DNA from: Dromaius novaehollandiae
Taxonomy: Eukaryota; Chordata; Aves; Casuariiformes; Dromaiidae
Assembly: GCF_036370855.1 (NCBI RefSeq)
Contig: NC_088098.1
Location: forward strand, 135,304,721-135,368,720
Reading direction: 5' to 3'
DNA length: 64,000 nucleotides
Part shown: positions 1 through 12,685 of the stretch, one piece after another
How positions within the stretch are numbered: position 1 is the first letter of the stretch
Layout: every line of letters begins with the position of its first letter
The notes under the pieces: generated by a model
The model's input: only the letters and a program-made list of their open reading frames with translations
Databases searched by the model: none
What the model was told of the DNA's origin: nothing
Position numbers and translations under genes: made by a program

Positions 1-3000
1 AACTCAGAAATACAACATGCAGGACAGGGTAGAGCTGTGCAGAGTTTTAAAAGTGAATATAAGGCAACTGAAGGGGAATACAGCTGAGAAGGGTCACAGG
101 GAGGACAGCTAGGTTGGAGAGGACAGGCCAGAAAGACAAGAGACAGGCTGTTTCCCCACAGCACATTGCCCAGGCTGGAAGGGGCAGACTGCAGGGACAG
201 CAAGGCTGTGACTGGGATGGCCCAGGGATAAATGTGCAGCTCTTGAGCACAGCTCTGTAGATTGCTGTAGAAGTGACTCCTGTTCCACCGAGTTTCTATT
301 TTCCAATAGCATTCCCTGAAAGTTAGCATGCACTTACAACAGACACACTTATACGCCTTTTTTTTTACTTATATCTGTACAAAATCAGTACTCAAAATAC
401 TGAGCAGCTGTAACTGAGAGTTCAGCAGACCTAAACACTTCACGAAATGCCAACAAAATAACTGTAAATTTCAATCTTAAAATGCCCTGCTCCAAAACGA
501 GCACAATATTTAATCTTACTTTTTCTTCAGGACACACATCATTAACTGCTAACCAACTCAAGCTTCAGAAATCCCTGAACAGTCTTCTCAGTTTTCAAAA
601 ATGTAGTCAAGAAACAAAGTACTTTTTATCCCACTCTTGGTAACAGTAACAGGTCCCAGAGGTGTCCAGGTGCAGACGACATCGCTGTACTGCACACCAA
701 ACCATGCTGCGCTGGATGTACTTTGCCTGTGTTTTATAGGGCTTGCACAGAGCTGTCCAGGATGACAAACATAACTGTTCTGTAGCACATGGTGTTACAT
801 GCACCTTGGCTGTCAATTAGGCAGGGCATGGGGAAGTCGAGCCAAGAAGTCACCAGAGCTGACTCCCGTGAAGTCTCGGCAGGCGGATGTGGACTCAGTG
901 GGGGCAGCGTGCTGCACAGCTCCTCTGGCCGGGTGGGTGGCGCATGAGGGCTTGCTCTACAGAGTGAGCTTAGCTGTGGCATCAGGCACAGAGCAGATCC
1001 CTGTTGCTAGAAGTTTTTATTTCCCTATTGCAATCCAACCAGGGAATGGTCGTCCTTTCTGTGCAGATGCTGAGCTCACCCGCCCACACTGCAGCGCCCA
1101 TATGTCTGAGCGGTGAGGGTTGCTATTTAATTAGCCTGGTGGCATGCACAGTGCATTTCCACACAATGGGAGAACGCTGCTTTGTTAAAAAGTATGTTCA
1201 CAGGTGCTAAGAGAAGTAATTGGTGGATTCCTTCCCAGCATAATATTTCTGCTGGGGAATTTCTGACCTGGTTTCTGGAGCCTCAGGTCCCTGAATAAGT
1301 GCTCTGTACATGCTCCTGCTGTCTTGGGTCTGCAGGTTCTTGCTCCAGTGTCTTTTCCCCATCTCCCTGACTTGTCATAGATATTTATACAGCACAAACA
1401 TAGTCTGGAAAGCAGGCAGGCTTCTTTCTGAGTCACAGCAGCTCACGTTGGGTATCTGTGACCTTGGCTACTTCCCTCCTCCTCATCTACCTCCTCCTGT
1501 CTTTTCTCCCCTTCCTTTTCATTCTACAGCTGTTATTGCAGGAGGCTGCTGATAAAGGTGCAGACTCTGGAGTCAAAATATGGCACAGTCTCTTCCACCA
1601 GGTGCAAGGAGCCTCAAATTGTCTGTGTGTGAGAACTGCAGGATTACATATGCAGAAGGAGCATAGTACAGGGGCATTTGTGCTGGCAAAAAGAAACTCC
1701 CCCAGCTCCAGAAGCAGGTTTGGAGCACTAGCCTTCCCGCTGTCCTCATGTTCATAAATCCTGCCTAGCAGGCTCAGCTGGCTAGACAGCATCTGGATCT
1801 GAGCTGGCAAACCTATGCTTCACCATATGGTTGAATTAGCTCAGGTCTTCATGACCTCAGGCATCTCTGTATTAGACTACTTGGAAGAGATGTGCCCTCC
1901 CTGTCATTCTGCTCTGCGCCTGGTCTCCCATGGCCTGTGTCCCATCTGACATACTCTCCCTCTGCCTCCTCGTAGTAGTGGTTATGTTGCACTGCTAAGG
2001 GCATCCACCTTGCAAAGGGTCCCTAGCCCAAGCGCAATGCACTGTCTTGCATCCACACGGCTCCAGATTTGCTCCGTCTGCAGTAAACTGTCTCAATCTG
2101 CGCTGTGTAACATACTGGCCTGTTCATCATCATTATGACTGGTACTGGCAATCTGGAGTGCTACTGGTAGAGGCAATCTGAAGTGCACAAAATAATGAGA
2201 GAACTGTGTTGCAGCACTCCAGAATAATTGCTTTATAGCCTGACTCCAAGGGGATATGGATGTGGCATGTGGGAAGTTTTAAGGGTGCCAAGTCAGCTGG
2301 GATGGGGCAGGAGGACTGTGCAGCAGGGTCAAACCCCTTTTGGACTGGTCCAGACTGCCTGCGTGGCACTACCTCTGGCCTGGCTCCTGAGTTTTGTCCC
2401 AGAAAGTGAACCAAGCTGGTTCACTCCAGATGAGAACCAGGCTGCAAACTAGCAAATGTGCAACATGTCCTGGGCACCTGACTGCGGGCTCAGATGAAGG
2501 AGCCAGGCTATTGGCTGGCTGTAGATCCAGGTTGAACTCTGCATCTGTGTGCCAAATGTTCCCCCAATATTAATCAATGCTGTGTTGCTCCGTGTGGAGG
2601 TGGGAGCAGGTTTTGAGGTAAATTGGACCCACAAAATTAATGATCTGGATGATTAGTACCAGGTACTTAAACCGAAACTTCATTTGAAGAAGGAGCTAAT
2701 GGAGGGCTCTGGAGGGCTGTGCTAGTTCTGCTGAAGAGCACTGCCTGATGCGTAGCCTATTTTTGTGTTGGTCCATGCCTCCTAGCTCCAGGCTAGAGGA
2801 CATTACCATAGCTGGGTTTTATTTTTCCATTCTGGAGGAACCTCTTAATGAGAAGACTTTGCCTCATAGATATCCCCTCTTCTGTTTCTGACTTACTCTG
2901 GTGTAAGAGAAATAAGGATATGGCCCAGAGGGACTAATCATATAAATAAGATTTTAGGATCTGACTCTGAAGTAATAAATGAAAGACTAGCAATTTTGTA

Positions 3001-3959
3001 TTATGAAACCCCAGCTGCACGAACTCTCAACTTCAGTCTAGTGCCTCTACCAGGTTCCAGCTGGCTATCAGAAATCATTTCCACTTCAGTGAAACCAATG
3101 TTAAAACTTCCCCTTAATCCTTTTCCAAACCATGCCCACACATTCTAACCGTGTTTATTTTTTCTACAATTCAGCAGAAAAGGCAGTCTGACATCATTCT
3201 AGGAAAAGTACAGAATTCATTAGAACAATTCAACTTCAGATTCACCCCTCTTTACCCCCTTTAAGATTTGTCGGTCTGCCCAGTGCTATCAAAGCATCAG
3301 TCCCTGCAGCCGGTCCAGCCAGATCCACTCAGAGCATGAGCGGGGTGACTGCCCACCCTGGCACAAGGGCAGGGAGCATAAAAACACAAATAAAAATAGC
3401 ACAGAATGGAAAAAAAGAAGCATATTTCACAGGTTTTACCACCCATTTTGCTGAGATTTGTGAGATATGGTTATGGCTGGGCCTTCTCACCTTTTGACTA
3501 TGTTACAGTTCATTCATCATGAGAAGATGGAAGATATCCAAGAGGTGGGTTTTTTTGAGTCGTGTTTATTCTTGTGTTCGCTAGTTGGCCCACGCTTTCT
3601 GGAGAGAGAGAGCTAAATTCTCCACCGCCTTCGTCCTGCAAGTGCTGATTAATGACATTTTAGCTGTCTGTAGTGAGCATGCTCATGGGTAGATCTGAAA
3701 AGAAACGTTGCCCAGGTTGGGCACATGTGTGCCTGGGATGTGGGGTGAAGAGGGCCCTTAGCTGTCACAGCGTCCTTCCCTGAGGGCGCTTGCGGCACCC
3801 TGGGGCACTTTCTCCATGCAGTGCCTACATCTCAGCACCCAGAGCTGACCCCAGGTCTTCCCTTGCACCTGAAAACAGCTTCTTTTCCTTACAATTTATG
3901 GATGATGCTGCAGTTTGCTGTGGGACGTTTGCTGCAGCGTGCACTGTGTTTCACTGGCA
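1..3959. other. Intergenic, no gene recognised
   Basis: Mixed-composition sequence with only short ORFs (all under about 110 codons) lacking recognisable domains or splice-compatible partners. Some stretches (about 830-1100 and 1880-2450) are more GC-rich. I see no clear repeat family here. Confidence 0.5.
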
Positions 3960-4040
3960 GGGGAAGTCTTAACCTATTTAAAGTTAAGCTACGGAAACCG
4001 TAGGCACGGTTCAGATGAAAGGGGCTATATATAGCAAACG
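3960..4040. promoter_or_regulatory. Motif cluster: perfect MEF2-type site and inverted repeat
   Basis: CTATATATAG at 4025-4034 fits the MEF2 consensus YTA(A/T)4TAR and sits inside a 12-bp perfect palindrome (4024-4035). Nearby, CTACGG-AAA-CCGTAG (3989-4003) is a perfect inverted repeat. The cluster lies about 120 bp left of the GC-rich block. The TATATATA could instead be a TATA box. Function is inferred from motifs only. Confidence 0.3.
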
Positions 4041-4139
4041 CCAATCCTTACCTTGATGTTTAAACCAACTTTTCTTCCGCATCAGTTGTTTTCATTTTTT
4101 TCCCTAAGTGGGTCAGTGCACTTACTGGCGGCTTTCAGT

Positions 4140-5080
4140 GTTTTGATATTATAGACTGGAAACGATCAGAGACGGCGGGGCGTGGGGGGGGTCACTCTCC
4201 ACAAAGGTGCCTGGGGTGATTACAGGGAAAGCGGAGCTGTGTGAGGGGCCCAGAGCAAAACAAGTCTTCAGGGAACCTCCTGAGAAGGCTCCCCAGGCAG
4301 AGAGGCAGCTCTAGCGGCATGGGGGAGCACCTGTGGCCATGAGGGGGGCCGCCAGGCCCCTGCGCATGGGGGCCAGCAGCGATGCGGGTGGTGCTGAGGG
4401 AGAGCACCCGCTGGGGACTGCCATTGCTGCCGCATCGTTATTAGTAACAGTGTTACGGCGGGCGCCGTGCTCCCCTCAGCTTTATTAATTTTGCCAAGGT
4501 GCTGCGGTGGGCGAGGGTGGGAGACGAGGTGATTGGGCCGAGGCCGGGGCGCAGGCCCCGCACGCCATGCTGGGGGGGGCGGGGGGAGCAGGCCCCCAAT
4601 GGCCGCCCTGTTGCCTGGCAACCGCCGAGGCTGGCGAGTGGGGGAAGGGGCGGGTGACTGCAAAAACACGCCACTCTCTTCACTGCGGATTTTATTAAAA
4701 TACATATATATATATATTTTAATATATATATTTTTTTCTTTTTGACCTCTCTCTGCTAGCGGTGTCCCTGCTACAGGGGGAGGCTCAAAGGCCTCCACAG
4801 TGCCATGCCCCAGGGCCAGGGCTGCTGCCGGAGGCCAGCGGTGGGGAGAGATGTAAAAACGCAGTTCGCGCATGGCTTGTCAAACTAGATGTGTCCTGCC
4901 TGCGTCTGCAGAAGGAACCACAAGCTGCGAGTGATCAGCGGGATTAAAAGGAATGACACCGAAAACCCTGGGGAGTGTGAAGGGGCTGAGGAGGGTGAAG
5001 TCCCTGAGCCCTGGGTGGGAAGCAGCAAATCCTGCAGCACCCTGGTGGGGAAGGGGACAGGGCCGAAACAACCGTGTAAG
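4140..5080. promoter_or_regulatory. GC-rich CpG-island-like segment with CCAAT and RFX X-box
   Basis: A GC- and CpG-rich block in AT-rich surroundings. It holds an inverted CCAAT (4532-4536), a CCAAT (4596-4600) and, 9 bases on, GTTGCCTGGCAAC (4610-4622), a perfect inverted-repeat X-box of the RFX type with a one-base spacer. This combination is common in promoters. By mammalian gene order RAI2 would lie to the left and read leftwards, so this could be its promoter or a 5' noncoding exon. That is inference; no coding sequence of that gene is visible. A (TA)n tract at about 4702-4730 follows. Confidence 0.45.
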
Positions 5081-8000
5081 TCAAATTCAGTGCACTTCAC
5101 ACACACAGAAAAATGAACGCAATTTGCTGGGTTGAAGTGAATTACGCTCCCCGGAGCTCCGGCAGGGAGTGAGTAACAGCGAGCTTTGGGAAGCACGGTG
5201 CTTTGCTACCCCCATAATTGTGTTTCTTCCTCTCAAAGGGCAGGATATCCAAAAGAGAGAGCGGACCGCAAGGGGCTGAGCACCACACAGCATCCAAGGC
5301 GGTGGGGAGAGGCAGCGGGGTCCAGGGGATGATTCGAAGTCCAGGCTTCCCAAGGCAATGTGGGCCAGAAACCAGCTCCCTGGGGCCAGGGAGCATTTAC
5401 TTCCCTGCTGAATTATGTTATTTTAACGCACCTTTGGGAAATGCTTTAGACCAACTGAAGGAAAGCAGCACAGTGCCGGATTCCATGGCTAATCCACATG
5501 TTTCCCTTAGAAAATAAAGGGACAGCAGAAGCAAATTGAATTCTGCACTTTGCTAAAACGGGGACCCACCAGATTCTGTGCTCTGGATGGAAATCGTGTT
5601 CCACTCATATGTGAAATGCCTGCTCCACCTCAACAGCGAGGACGGGTCTGTTTTGGTGCTGAAGACTTTGAAATTGAGTACTTTACAGGAGGCTGATCAC
5701 TCAGTACACACCAAAGGTCATGTGTCTGTGGTAGCATTAATGTGCCACACTCGCTGTGCAGCTGATTCCATTAAATTAGTAAAATCCTTTTATTCCCAGA
5801 GTCCTCCTGCTCCCAGTGTCTTTATCTAGCTTCATCTTCATAAGCCTGGGAGGATGACAGAAGAAGGATTTTTTTCTTCTCTTAAAGCTGTAATTTCCTC
5901 TATTTAGAAGATAACTGACTTCAGCCTCTACAGATGAACGTTAGACAGAAAGGTATTAAGCACTGTAAAAATTCATATGCTGTGCCAGCACTCTGAAGTT
6001 ATTTGTATGTCACCAAAGACAGAGGTTCAGACCAATAGCTGCTTATTGGATGCAGTTATGGAAAAGATTAAACCACTCCTCAGCTTCTGGGGAAGTACGT
6101 CATTCTACCCAGATTTGTAGACCACGGTCATTTGGAGATAAGTAATGACTGTGTGTGGGAGACCCCGAAGTGTGTAGGGCTTCAGAAACTTCTAGGCTTG
6201 GAGCTCTTTGCAAATCTGGCTCATTTGGGCTGCTAGAAATAGAGGCACCCACAATCATAAGTCACTTTTGAGAAGTCTGGCCATCATGTGCATGCTGATA
6301 AATCAGTGTCAGCATATCCTGGAGTGCCAAACTTTTATTTTCCTAAAATCTAGGTCACAAACAGTAGATTTTTTCAACTTGTTTTAGCTAGTCCACATTT
6401 TCTTTTCCTTCTTTCTTTTTTTGGGGGGAGGGTGTCAAAATAAGCAAGCTCCTCTTCAGGAGGTATCTAGAACTGGAGACTATTTGCAAGAAAGTGCGAT
6501 ATGTTAGCAAAGTTGCCTGTGGAGAAGAGTAAACCATGAATACTCATATCATTGCTGACCTTTTTCATAATGGCTATAAAAAATCCTTCAGATCCTTCTT
6601 TTTCATAAACCAACGTCCCTCTCCCAAAACAACAACCTGAAATAATTCAGCCTCATACTTATGTCAAGCTATCATTGCTCTGCACAGAAACCAAAACAGT
6701 TGCTGCTCATGATCGTGTGGGGATGGAAGCACAACAGCATGGCACTCTCTCAGCAACGACTGTATGGCCATGCCACCTGCAGGGTTTTCTGTGCTGCTGC
6801 TCAGGTTGGCATAACTTAGTAGTTATGTTGCCAGCAAGCTCTTCTGCCAACTGAAGCACAGCCCAATTCCAAAGATGTGCTACAGCTCATGTTTGAGAAT
6901 TGCAATGATTTTCTGCAAAGTCTATCGAAGGATCAATGGCTTTTTAAGAATGGTATTGTTTCTGCTGAGTGTAGCAATCTGATATTTCCCAGCGCTCAGA
7001 ACAGATTCTTCACCACCCTCATTATCCATAATGCCATTAGCTACAAAGTAGTGTCTCACTAATAACCGGCTTTTGCTTATTACTATGAAATTATTCGTCT
7101 GTGCCATATGCCATCTATATTCCGCTTCCAAAAACGTGCTAGGGACTCCATTAGTGGCATCCGCTGTTTATTGGGATCACAGCAAGCAGATATTGCTTGA
7201 AATGTTCCTATTCACTTGGGCATACCATGTTAGTATTCAGAACAAACTTCAAAACAAACAAAGAAATAAAGAGAAAACAACAGTAGGGAAGGAGCGCTCC
7301 CTTTGTGTTTTAATATTCACATATTTTATTGACAGTTTGACAAATGCAACTTCATCCATGGTGAGCTGGTCTGAGGGGGACAGACACCAAACTAAGAGCA
7401 CTAAGTATTAAACAGGAATTTCCCCTGTGCTTATTTGCCCATGCCTCAACTCTGCTAAAACATTTAAAGGGTCATAAATAAAAGCAAAGCCATAACCATT
7501 GTTATGCTATAAGACTCAATATCTACTGGGCAATAAGGAGCACAAAGAAATAAAAGGGATTCAGTGCCAGGAGGTTTAAAGGGGCAGTATTTGAAAATTG
7601 TAACTGGAAGAAAAGGCTTCAGTTCTGATGCTCAACAACCAGCAACTCAAGAGAACAGTCTGTTTTAAAACCCAGGATGGTTCTTCCTCCTGTTAAGAAA
7701 GATGGGAGCCATTTTGATTTACACTGTAGATTCCAGTTAAAAGAAACAAACAGATTAATTCCATTGCAACACTGTAAGGGCAGCTATTGCACACCCTATT
7801 TTTCACTGGCTGATTTCCAGGAGGAAATTAGTGTGAGGATTATTGATGCTATCTGGCTCCCATACACGTTCATGCATATGGAGAAAGCAACAAGAGTGCA
7901 ACCATAAAAATAGGAACCAAAAGCAGGACAAGTCCTGAATAAACTAGGTGGAGATTGGGGGGCAGATCTGGGTGGCAGACTATAGTTAATATATGAACTC

Positions 8001-8903
8001 TTCTAAGACATATATATACAGGCAGACAGACACACATGTGCACCCACATATTTATATGCACATTTAAAGAAGACACACCAAAGGAACCTAACTGTAAGCT
8101 AATAACAGTTAGGGTGATATCATATTCACACACACACTCTGAACAGCATTTCCGGTACTCAAGGCCCTGATGTGTTGGACACATATTTCCTGAAGGTGTT
8201 TCATGCATAACACGTACTTCCCCATGCTTGGCACACACATTTATATGCCACACTTTCTTTGCAAACTTCCGCTCACCTGGAGGCAAGCCTTGGCTTCTGC
8301 TGGACAAGTGAAGGAGCAGACTAGTCCTTGGGCTTCTCCCAGCTCTTTCATCACAGCTCTTGTGGTTCATAGGCAAGGTCTGTTTTAAGCCATTGTAGAG
8401 CTCCATTGCCCAGCCTGCAGTTGGCTGGCCACCGGGTAAGCTTTGGCAAGAGCAGAGCAACCTGACAGCTGCTTAGCTGCTTACAGAGCCAGAGCAGCCA
8501 TTTCGGTAGCTAAGCAGGCATAGGGAAGCTTGGATTATGTCTCATTTCTTTCAAATGACTCGTCCACCACCTCCCTATTCACTTATTCCCAGAGACTACA
8601 GGACTGATGATAAATGGCCAAAACCCTTCCAGAGAGTCCACCATCCTGAAATAAAATCATGTTGATGAGCAGCATGAACATAATCAGAATGGGGATCAAA
8701 AACAGGGCTTTATTTTTATCCATTATCAACCATTGTGGTAAAGGATTTGCAAGTGCATTTTGCACCTGGGATGGTAAACTCTGTAGAAGCCTTCACTACA
8801 CACCAGAATGGCAGATGAAGTCCTGCGAATGAGTTCTCAGTACTCATCTGGATCTAAAGATGAAATCCTGTGCACGCTTTCTACTGTTCTGTGCATGCAT
8901 ATA

Positions 8904-8954
8904 GGAAGATCCATATGTCTAGCTTAATGTAAAAAGGAAGATCCATATATCTAG
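8904..8954 (+). repeat. Short direct repeat, two 19-bp copies
   Basis: GGAAGATCCATATGTCTAG at 8904-8922 recurs at 8936-8954 with one substitution, a period of 32 bp. No function is evident; it is probably a local tandem duplication. Confidence 0.7.
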
Positions 8955-9535
8955 GTTTATCTAAAAATTAGGTGCCCAGTCTAAACTAAGACGCTCCCTC
9001 ACTGGACACTAATTCCCTCCCTAGACAATGAACAGAAGCAGGCACCTCCAGAAGGTGGTTCAGGTCCCCTCAAACAGGTACCCACCTAGGAGGTGTCTTC
9101 TCTCCTCCCATTAACAATAGAAGCTATTAAATATAAATAACCAGCCTAGCTGCCCAGCTTTCAGATGGCTGAAGTCAGAAAAGGTGAATTCCATTCACAG
9201 TGTAGAATTTTTGTATTTGTTTTCTTGTTTTGTACAAAAATATATATCTCTTATAACTGGGCATCTGAAAGCACACAAAGACTGTACGGGAATGGACTTA
9301 CTGCGTGAAGCTAAGGCATCTCAGGACTCCTTCCTCCACATTAGCGCTGGCTAAGCTACCCATCACATGCTGTTCCACTGCCACAGCACTTGGCATTGAA
9401 GGGCTGTGACCACCCTTCATTGGGGTGCAGACTTGGCTGCAGGCACTAGGATGTTTTCCTGGCCTGCATGAAACTGTTTCAAAGTCTGCCCCAGAGACGG
9501 TAGCCTTCTTATTTTGAAATATTTTCTGTCTTCTT

Positions 9536-9735
9536 ACATCTTGGTTTTGTGATAAATGAAATTATTGGACTGTTATCTCAATCCTTCAACATTAAACAAT
9601 TCATTTTAGCTTTTGGCTTTTATGATCAATGGAAAGCTCTTAATCAAAGCTGCCAGCAGTGTGCTTTTATTTAAGGCTCACGATGATTAATGAAAATGTA
9701 TATGATCTCAGTTGTGCTAATTCTTGCTAGCTATG
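9536..9735. promoter_or_regulatory. Candidate conserved noncoding element
   Basis: About 200 bp of AT-rich but non-repetitive sequence with several ATTA/TAAT homeodomain cores, TGATAA- and TTATGATC-type words and no ORF. The texture resembles vertebrate developmental enhancers. This is judged from sequence texture only; cross-species conservation is untested. Confidence 0.25.
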
Positions 9736-10762
9736 CCGAGCACTCACAACAGTCAGGGAGGGTGACCAGCTCTAGTCTGCTTTGTGCACCACCAGTAGAA
9801 CTGCTGGCTAAATCCCATTGACAAGGCTGTATTCTCAGCCCCATACTGATCCCATAGTGGCAAATCCAAACATGAACCTAGGACTGTGGGCTGTAGGGCT
9901 GTAAGTGAACCCACCATCTGGCCCCAAGGGAACCTACATTACTGAGGGTGAGTCGATAGTCCCCCAAAAGAAGCCAGGCTGGCAACCAGAGCCCAAGGTG
10001 AGTTTGCACAGTAAAAAGAAGTGTCCTTTTTTTGAATGGGATCAATTCATATATACCCATGGAAATCAGTGGGAGACTAGAAATATGGAACCCCATATGA
10101 GACAAAGTGCATTGTGTGAGTCTGTTTCTGCCAGCTTGTGGGGCTGGCAATACTAATAGTACTAATAGGGTTCACTCACTATAACCAAAACCAGCAATGA
10201 CCAAGCAGCTCAGAATAATTTAATAGCTCTTCACTGTATTCTTTAAAGTGAAAATTCCAATTTAAATTTCAACTTTGTGATAGATAGGGGAAACCAAGGG
10301 CAGAGCAAAGATTGCCTTGCCACTTTCTGGAGGAGATAATGGTAAGCAGGGCTGATCCTGCAATGGAGATACGCAAGATGAATCAGACCACAAGTCCCCA
10401 TACAGTTCTTGCAGCTGAAATCAACTCCGAATGGCATTTGATAAGTTATGTCAAAATCTATCCTGGAAAGATAAGAAAAAGGACCTATGTCCTGGTGATG
10501 ATCTTCGGGGGTGAAATACACATTTGGATCCACTGTGTTTGTGGGTAAGTCCAGGAATGTCTCTTGAGGCATTGTCAGATTAAATCTGCCAGTGCATGGA
10601 ATTTTGTACTGTGCTACTGTATTTCCAAGGAGGAAGACACTGTCATCCATTGTTAGGAGTCTATCAATCACCTCTGTGGAACCCTGGCCTCATTGAAAAA
10701 AAAAGAATTTGAAAAAAGACACAATATCTGTGAATGGAACAGCATTCTGGTTTCCACTCAGA

Positions 10763-10831
<69 letters not shown>
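10763..10831 (+). repeat. (AAT)n microsatellite
   Basis: About 23 uninterrupted trinucleotide units of AAT/TAA. It is a long pure tract and so likely polymorphic. Confidence 0.98.
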
Positions 10832-10832
<1 letters not shown>

Positions 10833-12685
10833 GAAATTGAGCAAAATTGGAGGCAAAAGCTTTAGAAGTAAATTGCTAGGTAGTTATAAGACATGAGCAG
10901 ATGCCATACAATCATTCAGTGAAGCTGCCATGTAGATTGATCTGAAAAACTGGCAAATCTTGGAGACAAAAAGCTTCTGAAGAGAGTAAGAACAGGTCTA
11001 CAATGTGAGAAAGAAGGTGGAGCTGAATAATAGATAGTACTTATAGTGATTTGGGTGTGTTTGATAGTGCCAAAGAAAATTCATTTATATTATTCTGTCC
11101 ACTCACATCACAGATCAAAGAGAAAAAGTAGCGCCAGTAATTCTTAGAAAAGATTTTTCCATCAGGAGAGGTGATAATCAAGCATGCATGTGGAGGTGTA
11201 AGAATTATGGATGAAGACCCATGCTGGTACCTTTTTGATAAAAGAAATAGTCTAATGGATATAAGGATGCCTTGCAATTAAGTTGTTAAAGCAAAGAGAC
11301 AGGAAAATAATTCTCTTCTGAAAACAGCTGGGTCACTGATTCATTGTGTAACCATGGGCAAGTCCTGGGACTTCTTTGCATCTTAGTCATTCCAGCTGTT
11401 CAACTGCATGAAAGCAGAATGGATCACAGTATGCTCCAATGCTCAATATGCTGCAGATGCTGTTGCTGAAAGAAGCATTCCTGGCTAAATAAGCTCACAA
11501 CGCAAAACCAAAAGAAACCAGGGATAGCTGAGAGCACCAAACAATGTCAGCAGTGTTTGTGTTGTCTCTTGAATCCTTTGTACTGTCTTAGCTCTTCATG
11601 GTCATATTATCCTGTAGCTCAAAGTGCACTGGGTTGTATTAGATTAGATTTAAAACTCCCCTATCTTTTAGAGGTATTCTTTATAGTAAATCCCATATAT
11701 ATCTCCAAGTAAAACAATGTGAAACTCAGGATTAGTTTATTGTACACATAGCCCCAGAACGTTTTCATGTATACATATTCAAACCTGCAAACATGCTACT
11801 GCTTAGAGCTGTTTTGAAATGGTTCATCAAGAGATAAATTATTCCTATCACAAAATATTTCTGCAAGTTGGAATCATTGAAATAGCACTATGACACCTAT
11901 ATTTTAGAGTAAACCCCTCTTCAAGAAAGAATATCTGTCAAAGTAATAAATAATGTCTGTACTAAACTGAAGCACACAGTAGACAGAAATATAGGTTAAA
12001 AATCTTATAAAGCATTGCTGACTTTGGGACCCAGTTCATCACAGCATTTAATTGTATGCAGGTCCTTCCATCCTGATGCAGCAAAGCACTAATGCATATA
12101 TTTAATTCCCATGATGACTAAAGATCTAAATAGGAATGGGATTACTCATTTTTAACATTTTTACTAGTTCTTCATTTTAAGCAGATATTTAATGTTTCAT
12201 GTTTTACTGAGTTGGATCTAGGCTCTAAATTTATTAAAAGAAAGATTTTAAGGTTCTACAGGAAATTTCAAGCACCTTTCTGAGAAAGGTCAGAGTTTCT
12301 TAGCTTCTGAAAACATCATGCAATTCCTGGAGATTCTCTGGGCTATGGTTGGAGAGCAAACTGTTACACTGATTTTTAATGATGCTTTTGAGGTCACTCT
12401 GAACTGTAGCAAATGGAATCATTTCTGTCTAACCACCTGCTCAGTGATATATGAGAATCAATCAAGTTTCCAGGGGCTGTGTACCTACATCACAGACTTG
12501 CAGCTTCTTCTTCCAGGACCACTTGATGAAAGACTTCGGTGAGTGAATGGGCACCAGAGAACTGATACCCACTTATCTCAGGAGATTAGCTTTTACCTCA
12601 GCAGCATTTATCTCAGCAGCATGAGAAAAACACATTGCCAAGGCAGGGTGGAGTAATGTGCTGTACTTGTTAGGTAGGAAAAAAT
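10832..12685. other. Intergenic, no gene recognised
   Basis: AT-rich sequence apart from the possible SINE fragment near 11.35 kb. Only short ORFs without domain signatures. Confidence 0.5.
11326..11410 (+). mobile_element. Possible MIR-like SINE fragment
   Basis: GTGTAACCATGGGCAAGTC followed by a T/C-rich ...CATCTTAGTCATTCC stretch resembles the core region of MIR/CORE-SINEs (tgtgacCttGGGCAAGTC...cTcAgTttcc). Heavily diverged, so weak. Confidence 0.4.

Larger units (their letters stand above)
5081..10762. other. Intergenic, no gene recognised
   Basis: Gene-free by inspection. It contains a short near-duplicate at 8904-8954, a CA/TA-rich patch at about 8008-8060 and one candidate conserved noncoding block (separate entry). 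The longest ORF (minus strand, 7870-8460) runs through the CA/TG-rich patch and looks compositional. Confidence 0.5.

Noticed and set aside
4690..4736. TATATA tract as a TATA box
   Set aside because: A long alternating TA repeat with no start-site context; more likely a microsatellite.
4268..4873. Minus-strand ORF of 201 codons in the GC-rich block
   Set aside because: Low-complexity Pro/Ala/Arg translation that crosses the TA tract as Lys/Ile/Tyr repeats; no domain.
7870..8460. Minus-strand ORF of 196 codons with hydrophobic C-terminus
   Set aside because: The hydrophobic/Cys/Val part comes from the CA/TA-rich patch; no signal, domain or splice partners.
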